64,000 nt of DNA from an uncultured Oceanisphaera sp. (GTDB lineage Bacteria; Pseudomonadota; Gammaproteobacteria; Enterobacterales; Aeromonadaceae): the NCBI RefSeq assembly GCF_947495715.1, contig NZ_CANLZU010000001.1, positions 62,001 to 126,000 on the forward strand, given 5' to 3'. Numbering within the stretch: the first letter of the stretch is position 1; every line of letters begins with the position of its first letter. The notes beneath the pieces were generated by a model. It did no database searches and was not told where the DNA came from. It saw nothing but the letters and a program-made list of their open reading frames with translations. Made by a program: the position numbers and the translations under genes. Below, piece after piece: positions 1 through 9,544 of this stretch.

Positions 1-1297
1 GTTCCGGTTGCTCCAGATACCGGTACCAACGCCGGTTGAAGCGAGCCATGGTGGCGCCATCGATGAGTCGATGATCCGCCGACCAGCACACCATCATCAG
101 ATTCCGGGTGACCACCTCACCGGCCTCGTTGAAGCGCGGCAACTGCTGCAACCGTCCCAAAGCGGCAATGGCAACCTGCGGCGGGCTGACGATGGGGCTG
201 GACACCACACCGCCGAGGGCACCGATATTGGAGAGAGTAATGCTGGCGCCCTGCAGTTCGGCCGGGGCCAGTCGACCGGCCCGCGCCGCCGTGGTCAGTC
301 GTTCCAGTTCGACCGCCATCTCCAGCAGGGATCGTCGCTGGCAGTCACGCAGCACCGGCACCAGCAAACCGGCGTCGGTATCCACCGCCACCCCGATATG
401 ATGATCCGGCAGATAACTGACTTCGGTCGCCTCCTCGTTGAGTCGGCTGTTAAGCAGCGGAAACTCGTTCAAGGCCAGTGACAGCGCCTTGATAAAAAAC
501 GGCAGCAGGGTCAGCTTGATGTCCTGCTCGGCAAATACCGGCACCAGCCGCTGCTTCACGCGCAGCAACTCGCCCAGCTCCAGCTCGTCACAGAAGGTAA
601 ATTGCGGAATCGCCAGCGAGGCCGTCATCTGCCGGGCCATGGCCGCCGCAATGCCGGTGAGGGCTTCGCTGTGCGACGGGGCATGCTCGTCGCGGCGCTT
701 TGGCTCGACCCGCCGAGGGCTGGCGGCCTGCGGTTGTGTTTGCTCCGCCAGATAAGCCTCGATGTCTTCCTTGTAGATGCGGCCCTTGTCGCCGGAGCCG
801 ACAACCCGCTTCAAATCCAGCTCCTGCTCGCGCGCCAGACGCCGTACCGCCGGACTGGCCAACACCTTGCCCCCCTCGGGCAATGCCTGCGATTCATGAT
901 CGCCGCGATTAGAATCAGAGACAGTTTCGGGTGTGGGCTCTGGCTTCGACTCGGGTACCTGTACCTGTTCATGCTCCGGGGCCGCTTCAGGCTCGGTGAC
1001 CGGCTCAGACTTTTTGACCGGCTCAGGCACTTCGGGCGCCGACTCGCCATTCGCACGCCCCGCTACTTCCATTTCAAACAAGGGCGCATGCACCCGGGCC
1101 ATCTCTCCCTTGGACACATACAAGTGCGTCACGGTACCGCTGTGCATCGCCGGTATCTGCACCAGCGCCTTGTCGGTCATTACATCGCAAATCGCCTGAT
1201 CTTCGGCGACACTGTCGCCTTCTTCGACCAGCCATTCCACCAGCTCGCATTCCACTATGCCTTCACCGATATCCGGCAGATAAAAGTCCTGCTTCAT
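1..1297 (-). CDS. bkdB: Branched-chain 2-oxoacid dehydrogenase E2 (dihydrolipoyl acyltransferase), 3' end cut off
   Basis: E2 core of the branched-chain 2-oxoacid dehydrogenase complex; it passes acyl groups from the E1 thiamine cofactor to CoA. The reverse strand reads an N-terminal lipoyl domain (about residues 1-80, lipoyl lysine in MTDKALV), an acidic/proline-rich linker, an E3-binding domain (ASPAVRRLAREQ to GRIYKEDI) and a catalytic acyltransferase domain. The catalytic motif DHRLIDG lies at about bases 45-75, so only the last dozen or so codons are missing at the left edge. The ATG at 1297 follows a GAGGGGG ribosome site that overlaps the stop of the E1-beta gene. Third gene of a bkdA1-bkdA2-bkdB operon. 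A pyruvate-specific E2 is less likely, given the single lipoyl domain and the separate E1 alpha and beta partners. Confidence 0.93.
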   Translation of the reverse strand, partial: MKQDFYLPDIGEGIVECELVEWLVEEGDSVAEDQAICDVMTDKALVQIPAMHSGTVTHLYVSKGEMARVHAPLFEMEVAGRANGESAPEVPEPVKKSEPVTEPEAAPEHEQVQVPESKPEPTPETVSDSNRGDHESQALPEGGKVLASPAVRRLAREQELDLKRVVGSGDKGRIYKEDIEAYLAEQTQPQAASPRRVEPKRRDEHAPSHSEALTGIAAAMARQMTASLAIPQFTFCDELELGELLRVKQRLVPVFAEQDIKLTLLPFFIKALSLALNEFPLLNSRLNEEATEVSYLPDHHIGVAVDTDAGLLVPVLRDCQRRSLLEMAVELERLTTAARAGRLAPAELQGASITLSNIGALGGVVSSPIVSPPQVAIAALGRLQQLPRFNEAGEVVTRNLMMVCWSADHRLIDGATMARFNRRWYRYLEQPE

Positions 1298-1306
1298 GCT
1301 GCCCCC

Positions 1307-2284
1307 TCAAAAATTGAATGTGCGCACGATGGCGGCATGGATCTTGAGATGATCCGCCATGTATTCCTTTTCCAATGCCAGTGGATAAGGCGTATCCAGA
1401 CCGCACACCCGAGCGATGGGACTTTCCAGATACAGAAAGCAGCGTTGCTGTATGGTGGCGGCAATTTCGCCGGCAAAGCCACCGGTAAGCGGCGCCTCGT
1501 GGGTGATCACCAGCCGCCCGGTTTTATTCACCGACTCGGCCACCTTATCCGCATCCCACGGCAGTATGCTGCGCAGATCAATCAGCTCGCAGGAAATGCC
1601 CTCCTGCTCGGCCAGAGCCACCGCCTTGGCCGCCACCTCCATCTGGGCTCCCCAGGCCAGCACGGTGACATCCGTTCCCTGCTGCACCACTTCGGCCTCA
1701 CCCAGGGGTACTTCATAGTAGTCTTCGTCCACCTCGCCCACCGCGGCCCGGTACAGCCGCTTGGGCTCCATGAACAGCACCGGATCCGGACAGGCAATGG
1801 CCGCCAGCAACAATCCCTTGGCCTGAGCCGGATCCCGCGGTATCACCACTCTCAGGCCCGCCGTATGGGCAAAGTAGGCTTCCGGTGACTGGCTGTGGTA
1901 ATGGCCACCGGCAATGCCGCCACCGTAGGGCGTGCGGATCACCAGCCCGCCCACGTCGAACTGATTGCCGGAGCGGTAGCGGTATTTGGCGGTTTCGTTG
2001 ATGATTTGGTCGAATGCCGGATAGATATAATCGGCAAACTGGATTTCTGCCACCGGCTTCAGCCCCCGCGCCGCCATGCCGTTGGCAAAGCCGATAATGC
2101 CCTGCTCGGTGAGCGGGGTATTGAAACACCGCCGGGCGCCGTATTTGTCCTGCAGCTTGCTGGTCGCCCGGAAAACGCCGCCGAAATGGCCGACATCTTC
2201 ACCGAAACAAAGCACATCCTGGTCTCTGGCCATCGCCAGATCCAGTGCCTGGTTGATGGCCTGCAGCATGTTCATCTGTGCCAT
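1307..2284 (-). CDS. bkdA2: Branched-chain 2-oxoacid dehydrogenase E1 beta subunit
   Basis: 325-residue transketolase-type beta subunit that pairs with the E1 alpha gene upstream to decarboxylate 2-oxo acids from Val, Leu and Ile. Family features seen: [12 protein letters not shown] near residue 27, the TPLTEQGI segment, the [10 protein letters not shown] segment and a C-terminal transketolase domain ending in [10 protein letters not shown]. Its ATG overlaps the E1-alpha stop codon (TAATG), implying translational coupling, and its own stop lies 9 bases before the E2 start. Confidence 0.94.
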   Translation of the reverse strand: MAQMNMLQAINQALDLAMARDQDVLCFGEDVGHFGGVFRATSKLQDKYGARRCFNTPLTEQGIIGFANGMAARGLKPVAEIQFADYIYPAFDQIINETAKYRYRSGNQFDVGGLVIRTPYGGGIAGGHYHSQSPEAYFAHTAGLRVVIPRDPAQAKGLLLAAIACPDPVLFMEPKRLYRAAVGEVDEDYYEVPLGEAEVVQQGTDVTVLAWGAQMEVAAKAVALAEQEGISCELIDLRSILPWDADKVAESVNKTGRLVITHEAPLTGGFAGEIAATIQQRCFLYLESPIARVCGLDTPYPLALEKEYMADHLKIHAAIVRTFNF

Positions 2285-3468
2285 TATTCAAACCTCCCCG
2301 CACTCAGCGGATAGGCATCCGGATATTGTCGAACATGCGCTTTCAATTGTTCGAGCTGCTCCTTCAGCATCAGGGTGGGCGTGGCATAAACATCGCTTAC
2401 CAGGGTATCGATATGTGGCTTGGCCAATTGTTCGGCGGCTTTCAGCTCTTCCAGCACTTCCTGGCGCAGGGCGTCGGTGGCAATCTGATCCGCCGCTTCG
2501 TCCAGCCAATCCTGATGCTGCAACCACAGGCGATAACGGGCGATGGGATCCTGCCTGCGCCAGCGTTCCTCTTCTTCCCGGGAGCGATAACCGCTGGGAT
2601 CGTCGGACGACGAATGGGCTCCCAGTCGGTAGGCAATGGCTTCTACCAGCACCGGCTCCTGCTGCTCCAGCGCCAGCTTGCGGGCCAGCCGCGTAGCCTC
2701 GTAGACCGCCAGCACATCGGCGCCGTCGACCCGAATGGCCTGCATGCCGTAACCCACGGCCCGACAGGCAATGCCGTCACCGATAAACTGCTCGTTGGCG
2801 GGAGTAGAAATGGCATAACCGTTGTTGCGACAGAAAAATATCACCGGCGCCTGCAGCACGGCCGCCATGTTCAGGCCCGCATGAAAGTCCCCTTCCGAGG
2901 CCGCCCCTTCGCCAAAATAGCAAAGCGTGACGTTGCTTTCTCCCCGCAGCTTTTGAGCATAGGCATAACCGCTGGCCTGGGGGATCTGGGTACCCAGCGG
3001 CGAGGAGATGGTCATGAAATGCAGTTCACGGCTGCCGTAATGCACCGGCATCTGCCGTCCCTTGCCCAGATCCCGCTCGTTCGACAGCAACTGGTTCATG
3101 AACTGGGTCAGGCTGAAGCCGCGATAATGCAATGCGCCCTGCTCCCGATACTGGGCCATGATCATGTCTTTTCGATTCAGGGCGGCGGCACTGGCAACTG
3201 TGGTGGCTTCTTCGCCCAGGCACTGCATATAGAAGCTGATCCGGCCCTGACGCTGGGCCGCCAGCATGCGTTCGTCCAGAATACGAATAAACACCATGCT
3301 CTCGTATATTTTCAGTGCCGTGTCTCGGTCCAGTACCGGCGACGAGGCACCGGCAAACAGGGTGCCGTCTTCCTGCAAAATGCCGAGGGTGGGAATATTC
3401 AGCGCCTGGGCATCGGTAAACCGGGCCTGATGCACCATGGAGCCGGAGGTATTGCTCGGGTTGGTCAT
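2284..3468 (-). CDS. bkdA1: Branched-chain 2-oxoacid dehydrogenase E1 alpha subunit
   Basis: Thiamine-diphosphate-binding alpha subunit, 394 residues. The ThDP motif runs from [14 protein letters not shown] to [12 protein letters not shown], and the phosphorylation-loop region [12 protein letters not shown] is present. I place the start at the ATG at 3468 because GGGAGTG sits a few bases upstream; a longer frame from a TTG at 3513 has no comparable ribosome site. First gene of the operon, with an extended -10 promoter about 80 bases upstream. The ternary partner E3 (lipoamide dehydrogenase) is not in the window. Confidence 0.93.
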   Translation of the reverse strand: MTNPSNTSGSMVHQARFTDAQALNIPTLGILQEDGTLFAGASSPVLDRDTALKIYESMVFIRILDERMLAAQRQGRISFYMQCLGEEATTVASAAALNRKDMIMAQYREQGALHYRGFSLTQFMNQLLSNERDLGKGRQMPVHYGSRELHFMTISSPLGTQIPQASGYAYAQKLRGESNVTLCYFGEGAASEGDFHAGLNMAAVLQAPVIFFCRNNGYAISTPANEQFIGDGIACRAVGYGMQAIRVDGADVLAVYEATRLARKLALEQQEPVLVEAIAYRLGAHSSSDDPSGYRSREEEERWRRQDPIARYRLWLQHQDWLDEAADQIATDALRQEVLEELKAAEQLAKPHIDTLVSDVYATPTLMLKEQLEQLKAHVRQYPDAYPLSAGRFE

Positions 3469-3547
3469 GACGTCACTCCCATCATTGGCCGGGCGAGTCT
3501 GAAACGGGCTCAAGCCTGCGCCCTGCTACCCGCTTGATATGCCGCCA

Positions 3548-3556
3548 ATTATAACA
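3548..3556 (-). promoter_or_regulatory. Putative extended -10 promoter of the bkd operon
   Basis: On the minus strand TGTTATAAT gives a perfect -10 hexamer (3553-3548) with the TG extension one base upstream. No good -35 is visible. It lies about 80 bases before the bkdA1 ATG and downstream of the aceA terminator, where the operon needs a promoter. Confidence 0.5.
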
Positions 3557-3611
3557 CCTGATTAACAGTCTGCCGGGAATGCCGCGGGTGGGAGTGAAGC
3601 ACTGTACGCAT

Positions 3612-3640
3612 AAAAAAGGCAGCCTGATGGCTGCCAAAAA
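3612..3640. terminator. Rho-independent terminator after isocitrate lyase
   Basis: GGCAGCC / GGCTGCC 7-bp stem with a 4-base loop, flanked by six A on one side and five A on the other. Read on the minus strand it ends in T6, downstream of aceA. It separates aceA from the bkd operon promoter. Confidence 0.85.
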
Positions 3641-3683
3641 CGAGATAGACTTAGTTGGTGTTATTGGTTACTGATGACCATCA

Positions 3684-5282
3684 TCAGATGTTTTCGAACT
3701 GACCCATGGTGTTGTCTTTACCACCGGCCTTCAGCGCCGCTTCACCGGCGAAGAATTCCTTGTGATCATCGCCGATGTTGGAGCCGGCCATGTCCTGATG
3801 CTTGACGGTGGCAATGCCCTGACGAATTTCCTGGCGCTGAACACCGGCCACATAGGCCAGCATGCCTTCGTCTCCGAAGTAGCCCTTGGCCAGATTGTCG
3901 GTCGACAGTGCCGCAGTATGGTAAGTCGGCAGCGTAATCAGGTGATGGAAGATACCGGCTTCGCGGGCAGAATCGCGCTGGAAGTTGGCAGTCCACTCAT
4001 CCGCCTGCTTGGCCAGATCGGTAGTGTCATAATCGGCACTCATCAGTCTGGCACGGTCATAGCCGGACACATCCTTGCCTTCGGCAGCCCAGGCATCGAA
4101 CACCTGCTGACGGAAGTTCAGCGTCCAGTTGAACGACGGGCTGTTGTTGTAAACCAGCTTGGCATTGGGTACCACTTCACGGATGCGATTCACCATGTTG
4201 GCAATCTGGCCGACGTGCGGCTTTTCGGTTTCAATCCACAGCAGGTCGGCACCGTTCTGCAGGCTGGCGATACAGTCCATCACCACCCGGTCTTCACCCG
4301 AGCCTTCCTTGAACTGGAACAGACCGGAGGCCAGACGCTTGGGCTTGACCAGCTTGCCGTTCTGCTTGATAACCACGTCACCGTTATTGATGTCGTCGGC
4401 ACTGGTGATTTCGTCACCGTCGATGAAGCTGTTGTACTGGTCGCCCAGATCGCCCGGCTCGTTGGTCACCGCAATCTGCTTGGTCAGACCGGCACCGAGG
4501 GAGTCGGTACGCGCCACGATAACGCCATCGTCGACACCCAGCTCCAGAAACGCCAGGCGAACGGCATTGATCTTGGCGAGGAAGTCGGCGTGCGGCACGG
4601 TCACCTTGCCGTCCTGGTGGCCACATTGCTTCTCGTCGGACACCTGGTTTTCAATCTGAATACAGCAGGCGCCCGCTTCAATCATCTGCTTGGCCAGCAG
4701 ATAGGTGGCTTCTGCGTTGCCGAAGCCGGCGTCGATATCCGCCACTATCGGTACTATGTGGGTTTCGTGATTATCGATGTCCGCCTGGATCTCTTTTACC
4801 TTGGCGTGATCACCGGCCTGCTGGGCATCTTCCAGGGCACGGAACAGGTGGTTCAGCTCCCAGGAATCGGCCTGGCGCAAAAAGGTGTACAGCTCTTCGA
4901 TCAACCCGGAGACCGCCGTTTTCTCGTGCATGGACTGATCCGGCAGCGGACCGAATTCGGAACGCAGGGCCGCGACCATCCAGCCGGACAGATACAGGTA
5001 ACGACGCTTGGTGCTGCCGAAATGTTTCTTGATGGAAATCATCTTCTGCTGACCGATAAAGCCATGCCAGCAGCCGAGCGACTGGGTGTACTGGGAACTG
5101 TCATTATCGTAGTTCGCCATGTCTTCACGCATGATTTTTGCGGTGTACTTGGCAATATCCAGCCCGGTCTTGAATTTGTTCTGGGCACGCATACGGGCGG
5201 CATGTTCCGGCTTAATGGCGCTCCAGGTCGGGTTTTGCTTGATCAAAGAGGTGAGTGCATCAATTTCGCTTGCGTATGGCAT
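3684..5282 (-). CDS. aceA: Isocitrate lyase (long, 532-residue type)
   Basis: Cleaves isocitrate to glyoxylate and succinate, the first step of the glyoxylate bypass, in the cytoplasm. The signature KQCGH is at residues 218-222 with the catalytic cysteine at 220. The 532-residue length matches the longer isocitrate lyase class of Pseudomonas-like bacteria rather than the 434-residue enteric type. The ATG at 5282 is preceded by AGGA at suitable spacing. Malate synthase is not adjacent, so the gene stands alone with its own terminator. It fits physiologically with the acetate-related CrbSR pair at 33-37 kb. Confidence 0.95.
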   Translation of the reverse strand: MPYASEIDALTSLIKQNPTWSAIKPEHAARMRAQNKFKTGLDIAKYTAKIMREDMANYDNDSSQYTQSLGCWHGFIGQQKMISIKKHFGSTKRRYLYLSGWMVAALRSEFGPLPDQSMHEKTAVSGLIEELYTFLRQADSWELNHLFRALEDAQQAGDHAKVKEIQADIDNHETHIVPIVADIDAGFGNAEATYLLAKQMIEAGACCIQIENQVSDEKQCGHQDGKVTVPHADFLAKINAVRLAFLELGVDDGVIVARTDSLGAGLTKQIAVTNEPGDLGDQYNSFIDGDEITSADDINNGDVVIKQNGKLVKPKRLASGLFQFKEGSGEDRVVMDCIASLQNGADLLWIETEKPHVGQIANMVNRIREVVPNAKLVYNNSPSFNWTLNFRQQVFDAWAAEGKDVSGYDRARLMSADYDTTDLAKQADEWTANFQRDSAREAGIFHHLITLPTYHTAALSTDNLAKGYFGDEGMLAYVAGVQRQEIRQGIATVKHQDMAGSNIGDDHKEFFAGEAALKAGGKDNTMGQFENI

Positions 5283-5988
5283 GGTCTCGTTCCTGTTCTG
5301 TCGGGTTAAGGTTCTTTTTCAGAGCCTGTTCACTTCCCTGTCACACCGGCACATCGGATAACCAGGATCCGGATGACCGGTATGGTGCAGTGGTCTTCGT
5401 CTTTTTGCTCCGCAACCTTTTTTATTTTATTGGCGATGCAGCTCGAGTCCGTGCTGCCAGCCTGGTTTGTCGTTTCCGTTTGTTCTGCGTTGCGGTACGA
5501 CTATTAACTTGCTTAAAAAACGACGGAAGATCAAGTTGTGATTTCACAAAAATACAACATTAATCACATAATCCATGACACTTAAAACTAAAGTATGATG
5601 GCCACAACGCCCGTAAGTACTGGCCTTAACAAGAGCAAGGATTGGACCAAGACACTCCACACTGTAATTTAATTACGAAATTAAAATTCATATGCAATAA
5701 ATTTTCCCGACATTACTCCAATGTTATGAGTGTCGAGCTGACTCGGTAAGAAAGACGGATCAAGCCCGATTAAACCAAGGCGTCATGCAAGGCATGGCTA
5801 ATGAAAATTTCAAATTTTGCAACTGCACAAAAAACAGCAATGACGCTTCCCGAATACAAGAGCACATCGACTTGTCGTTGTTTTATCATTTTCATCAAGA
5901 GTGACTCGGCAGGTAAAAACAACGGGATTGATGCACTTCCATTCGAAAAGGAGCAGAGCCTGACCACGAAAGTGGATCCCCCCAATCA
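5283..5988. other. Long AT-rich intergenic region between aceA and ahpC, no gene seen
   Basis: About 700 bases with lower GC than the surroundings. It must hold the aceA promoter (minus strand), but I see no clear -10/-35 pair and no convincing CRP or IclR-type site. Short frames on both strands around 5770-5990 (63 and 71 residues) lack family resemblance and good ribosome sites, so I do not call them. The right end leads into the OxyR operator. Confidence 0.5.
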
Positions 5989-6025
5989 ATAGTTAAATAC
6001 TATCAATTAAATAGAAATGAGTGCA
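5989..6025 (+). promoter_or_regulatory. OxyR operator upstream of ahpC
   Basis: Reads ATAG-N7-CTAT-N7-ATAG-N7-tgca. Three of four half sites match the OxyR consensus (ATAG-N7-CTAT-N7-ATAG-N7-CTAT) perfectly and the spacing is exact. It abuts the -35 of the ahpC promoter, the usual position for activation by oxidised OxyR. Confidence 0.85.
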
Positions 6026-6054
6026 TTAACAAATCAATCCACACCTTCTACTAT
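6026..6054 (+). promoter_or_regulatory. Sigma-70 promoter of ahpC
   Basis: TTAACA (6026-6031), a 17-base spacer and TACTAT (6049-6054). Transcription would begin near 6061, about 40 bases before the ahpC ATG. The adjoining OxyR site supports the call. Confidence 0.65.
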
Positions 6055-6102
6055 GGACATCGTTCGCAACACACACCCAATAATGAAACTCAAGGAGCCA
6101 AC

Positions 6103-6669
6103 ATGTCCGTTGCTATCAACACCGAAATCAAACCCTTCACCGCTCAGGCCTATCACAAGGGCAACTTTGTGGAGGTGACCGAAGCCCATCTGAAAGACAA
6201 GTGGTCCGTGGTGTTCTTCTACCCGGCCGATTTCACCTTCGTCTGCCCCACCGAGCTGGGTGATCTGGCCGATCATTACGCCGAGCTGCAGCGCATGGGC
6301 GTAGAAGTATTCTCGGTTTCTACCGATACCCACTTCACTCACAAGGCATGGCACGACAGCTCCGACACCATCGGCAAAATCCAGTACTACATGGTGGGCG
6401 ATCAGACCGGCACCATCACCAACAACTTTGGCGTCATGCGTGAAGGCCAGGGCCTGGCGGATCGCGCCACCTTTATCATCGATCCGCAGGGCGTGATCCA
6501 GGCCATCGAAGTGACCGCCGAAGGCATAGGCCGTGATGCCTCCGATCTGGTGCGCAAGATCAAGGCTGCCCAGTATGTTGCCGCCCATCCGGGCGAGGTT
6601 TGCCCCGCCAAATGGCAGGAAGGCGACGCCACGCTGGCTCCGTCTCTGGATCTGGTCGGCAAGATCTAA
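6103..6669 (+). CDS. ahpC: Alkyl hydroperoxide reductase peroxiredoxin subunit
   Basis: Typical 2-Cys peroxiredoxin of 188 residues. It reduces H2O2, organic peroxides and peroxynitrite in the cytoplasm using electrons from AhpF. The peroxidatic cysteine is in FVCPTE (about residue 48) and the resolving cysteine in EVCPAKW (about 167). AAGGAG lies 5-6 bases before the ATG. It sits 200 bases before ahpF; an intergenic palindromic element lies between them and may affect read-through. Confidence 0.97.
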   Translation: MSVAINTEIKPFTAQAYHKGNFVEVTEAHLKDKWSVVFFYPADFTFVCPTELGDLADHYAELQRMGVEVFSVSTDTHFTHKAWHDSSDTIGKIQYYMVGDQTGTITNNFGVMREGQGLADRATFIIDPQGVIQAIEVTAEGIGRDASDLVRKIKAAQYVAAHPGEVCPAKWQEGDATLAPSLDLVGKI

Positions 6670-6699
6670 GACTTAGATCCGCGACACAGTTACATACAG

Positions 6700-6801
6700 G
6701 AGGGACAGGGAGTCGTATAAGCCAACCGTCGATGGCATGGATGCCATCGCCGAGCATACAAGGAGGTACTTGCTGCGTGTTGGCGTAGCGGCGCCCTGCC
6801 C
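6700..6801 (+). repeat. Palindromic two-hairpin repeat element, copy A
   Basis: Lies between ahpC and ahpF. Contains the perfect hairpin CGATGGCA-TGGA-TGCCATCG (6730-6749), the family core GAGCATACAAGGAGGTACTT and outer arms GCCAAC/GTTGGC and CAGGG/CCCTG. The second internal hairpin is degenerate. Same family as the copies at 19.9, 20.1, 26.3, 40.3, 44.5, 53.9, 57.7 and 57.9 kb. Confidence 0.7.
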
Positions 6802-6872
6802 CGATGGTAAACATCCGCCTGGTCATCCGTAGATAGCCCCCTCGTACAACTCATTCCGCACAGGACACGAAC

Positions 6873-8414
6873 ATGTTAGATGCCAATCTCAAGCAACAGC
6901 TGGACACTTACCTGCAGAACATCGTCTCTCCCATCGAGATCAGCGTGTCCGGTGACCATAACCCCAAGTCCAGAGAATTACTCGAGCTGGCTGGCGAAAT
7001 CAGCCAACTCTCTCCCCATATCAGCCTGCGGGAAACCATCGGCAAGCGCACACCCAGCATGAGCATTGCCGCTGCCAATCAGGCCCCCCGCGTCAGCTTC
7101 GCCGGTATTCCCATGGGCCACGAATTTACGTCACTGGTACTGGCCCTGCTGCAAGCCGGCGGTCATCCGTCCAAGGTCGCCCCCGAGTTGCAGCAACAAA
7201 TCCGCAACCTCGAAGGCGAGTACCATTTTGAGACCTATATTTCCCTGTCCTGTCAGAACTGCCCGGATGTGGTGCAGGCATTGAACCTGATGGCCACCCT
7301 GAATACGAACATCACCCACGAGATGATCGACGGTGCCCTGTTCCAGGACGAAGTCAATCAGCGCCAGATCATGGCGGTACCCTCGGTATACCTGAACGGT
7401 GAGCATTTTGGTCAGGGCCGCATGAGCCTGGAAGAGATCGTTGGCAAGCTCGATACCGGCGCCGCCAGCCGCAAGGCCGCCGAGCTGAATGAACAGGCCC
7501 CCTTTGACGTACTGGTAGTAGGCGGCGGGCCCGCCGGTGCCGCGGCCGCCATTTATGCCGCCCGCAAGGGCATTCGTACCGGCCTGGTGGCCGAGCGCTT
7601 CGGCGGCCAGGTCATGGATACCGTCGGTATCGAAAACTTTATCTCGATCCCCTATACCGAAGGCCCCAAGCTGGCCGCCAGCCTGGAACAACACGTCAGG
7701 GAATACGGGGTAGAACTGATCACCGATCAGCGCGCCGCCGGTATTACTCGGGGCGAACTCATCGAAATCCCGCTGGCCAGTGGTGCTACTCTCAAGAGCC
7801 GTTCGGTGATTTTGGCGACCGGCGCCCGCTGGCGCGAGCTGAATGTACCCGGCGAAACGGAATACCGTAACAAGGGCGTGGCCTACTGCCCCCACTGCGA
7901 CGGGCCCTTCTTCAAGGGCAAGCGGGTGGCGGTGGTCGGTGGCGGTAACTCGGGCATTGAAGCGGCCATCGATCTGGCCGGGCTGGTCGAGCATGTCACC
8001 GTGGTGGAGTTTGCCGATACCCTGCGCGCCGACGAGGTCTTACAGCGCAAGGCGCGCGCCATGGGCAATATCGACATCATCACCAACGCCCAGACCACAA
8101 AGGTGGTGGGTGACGGCAACAAGGTGACCGGCATGCACTATACCGACCGTGTCGGTGGCGAGAACAAACAATTGAATGTGGCCGGCATCTTCGTGCAGAT
8201 AGGGCTGGTGCCCAATACCGAATTTCTGCAGGGATCGGAAGTCGAGCTGACCCGCGTTGGCGAGGTGATGATCGACGCCAAAGGCGCCACCTCCATGACC
8301 GGCGTGTTCGCCGCCGGTGACGCCACTACCGTGCCCTACAAGCAAATCGTGATTTCCATGGGTGCCGGTGCCACCGCCGCCCTCGGCGCCTTCGATCACC
8401 TGATCCGCTCGTAA
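6873..8414 (+). CDS. ahpF: Alkyl hydroperoxide reductase flavoprotein subunit
   Basis: NADH-dependent disulfide reductase that recycles AhpC. Its 513 residues contain the N-terminal tandem thioredoxin-like domain with the SCQNC redox centre (about 128-132), the FAD-binding [10 protein letters not shown] motif and the second redox centre CPHCDGP, then the NADH-binding [10 protein letters not shown] motif. Downstream of ahpC in the OxyR-controlled unit. It converges on ndpA across a heptamer array. Confidence 0.96.
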   Translation: MLDANLKQQLDTYLQNIVSPIEISVSGDHNPKSRELLELAGEISQLSPHISLRETIGKRTPSMSIAAANQAPRVSFAGIPMGHEFTSLVLALLQAGGHPSKVAPELQQQIRNLEGEYHFETYISLSCQNCPDVVQALNLMATLNTNITHEMIDGALFQDEVNQRQIMAVPSVYLNGEHFGQGRMSLEEIVGKLDTGAASRKAAELNEQAPFDVLVVGGGPAGAAAAIYAARKGIRTGLVAERFGGQVMDTVGIENFISIPYTEGPKLAASLEQHVREYGVELITDQRAAGITRGELIEIPLASGATLKSRSVILATGARWRELNVPGETEYRNKGVAYCPHCDGPFFKGKRVAVVGGGNSGIEAAIDLAGLVEHVTVVEFADTLRADEVLQRKARAMGNIDIITNAQTTKVVGDGNKVTGMHYTDRVGGENKQLNVAGIFVQIGLVPNTEFLQGSEVELTRVGEVMIDAKGATSMTGVFAAGDATTVPYKQIVISMGAGATAALGAFDHLIRS

Positions 8415-8417
8415 AAC

Positions 8418-8477
8418 CGGGAATGGGGAATGGGGAATGGGGAAGAGGGACTCCCCATTCCCTGATCCCTAGTCCCC
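8418..8477. repeat. Period-7 repeat array between convergent ahpF and ndpA
   Basis: Eight consecutive 7-base units in one register: CGGGAAT, GGGGAAT twice, GGGGAAG, AGGGACT, then CCCCATT, CCCTGAT, CCCTAGT and CCCC. The G-rich left half can pair with the C-rich right half. The ndpA stop codon (TAG on the minus strand, 8471-8469) lies inside the array. Confidence 0.85.
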
Positions 8478-9467
8478 GCTTTTGAGCTGCGACTTCAGGT
8501 TGGGCGGTACGCCTTGAATCACCAGGGTGTCGGTGGCCGCATCATACTGAATACGCTCGCCGAGCAATTTTTGATCGAAGCTGATGGTCAGGCCGCCACC
8601 GGAGCCGACGTATTTGGTCAACCCCTTGAGCGCGGAGCGGTCGACCGGAAACTTGTCTTCCAGCTGGTACTCTTCGCTCACAAACTGGTAGAAGTCCAGA
8701 TCGTCGTCGGTACCCAGCTCTGCCGACAGTTCGCGCAGCTCCAGCTCTTCACCTTCCTTCAATTGCTCGCGGCAATACTTGTTTACCAGCGCCTTGCTCT
8801 CCTGCTTTTCTTCCTTGCTGAGCTGGCGGGATTCACAGAACTCGTCCACCGCCTTCAGCAGGCCCTGGCTCTGGGCCTTGGGATCCATGCCTTCGACACA
8901 GGAGAGGAAGTTCAGGAAAAAGTCCGACACCTTGCGCCCGGCCCGCCCCTTGATAAAGGAGAAATAACGATGCGAGTCGGGGCGGCTCTGCAGCTCGGTC
9001 AAATCCAGCCGGGCCGCCAGTTGCATCTTGCCCAGATCCAGATAGCTGGCCTGGCTGACTTCCAGCTTTTCGGTCACGGTAACGCTGTCCTTGTTGTCCA
9101 GCAGCGCAATCAGCAGATAGTGCGCCCCCAGCCACTGATAGCGCACAAACAGCAGCACCCCCTGCTCGCTCATGTCCAGCCGGTTCAGCTCGGCCAGCAG
9201 CCGCTCGGCCGCCTGATGCGTAAAGGCGGCAAAATTCAGGCTTTGATCTTCCACCCGCCGCACCAGATCGCGAAAGCCGGTGTCTTCTTCATTGAAATAG
9301 CCGAATACCTTGCCGGCCTTGGTGTTGTAGATGTGATGCAGCTCGCCCATCAATTGGTTAACCGCCGGCCCGGTGGCCAGCTCCTGCTCCCGGGTAGCCA
9401 GCCGGGTTTGGCCCTGCTCATCCAGAAACAGGGAGTGTACTATGATGTGTTCGATGTCCAGGCTCAT
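8469..9467 (-). CDS. ndpA: Nucleoid-associated protein NdpA/YejK
   Basis: 332-residue NdpA/YejK-family protein, starting MSLDIEHIIVHSL and containing the conserved VFGYFNEEDTGFRDLVR region. The family is nucleoid-associated and binds DNA. It is divergent from yejL-yejM, the same arrangement as in E. coli. The last residues SGD and the TAG stop are encoded within the adjoining period-7 array, so the C-terminal tail probably derives from the repeat. Confidence 0.93.
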   Translation of the reverse strand: MSLDIEHIIVHSLFLDEQGQTRLATREQELATGPAVNQLMGELHHIYNTKAGKVFGYFNEEDTGFRDLVRRVEDQSLNFAAFTHQAAERLLAELNRLDMSEQGVLLFVRYQWLGAHYLLIALLDNKDSVTVTEKLEVSQASYLDLGKMQLAARLDLTELQSRPDSHRYFSFIKGRAGRKVSDFFLNFLSCVEGMDPKAQSQGLLKAVDEFCESRQLSKEEKQESKALVNKYCREQLKEGEELELRELSAELGTDDDLDFYQFVSEEYQLEDKFPVDRSALKGLTKYVGSGGGLTISFDQKLLGERIQYDAATDTLVIQGVPPNLKSQLKSGD

Positions 9468-9544
9468 AACAGATTGCCATAGAGTTGCCAGAAGGGGTGG
9501 GGTATTATAGTCGTCCTGTTACCAAGTTACATGATTGAACGCCC

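Noticed and set aside
602-1888. 428-codon plus-strand frame opposite bkdB/bkdA2
   Set aside because: Antisense shadow; both minus-strand genes have complete family motifs.
3762-5309. 515-codon open frame on the plus strand opposite aceA
   Set aside because: Entirely antisense to a clear isocitrate lyase; composition is that of a high-GC shadow frame and no family resemblance.
5520-5580. CRP-like site upstream of aceA (TTGTGATTTCACAA)
   Set aside because: The TGTGA/TCACA halves are only two bases apart instead of six, so it does not fit the CRP consensus.
5770-5992. Two short frames (71 codons minus, 63 codons plus) upstream of ahpC
   Set aside because: Overlap each other on opposite strands, lack family resemblance, and the plus-strand one runs into the OxyR operator.
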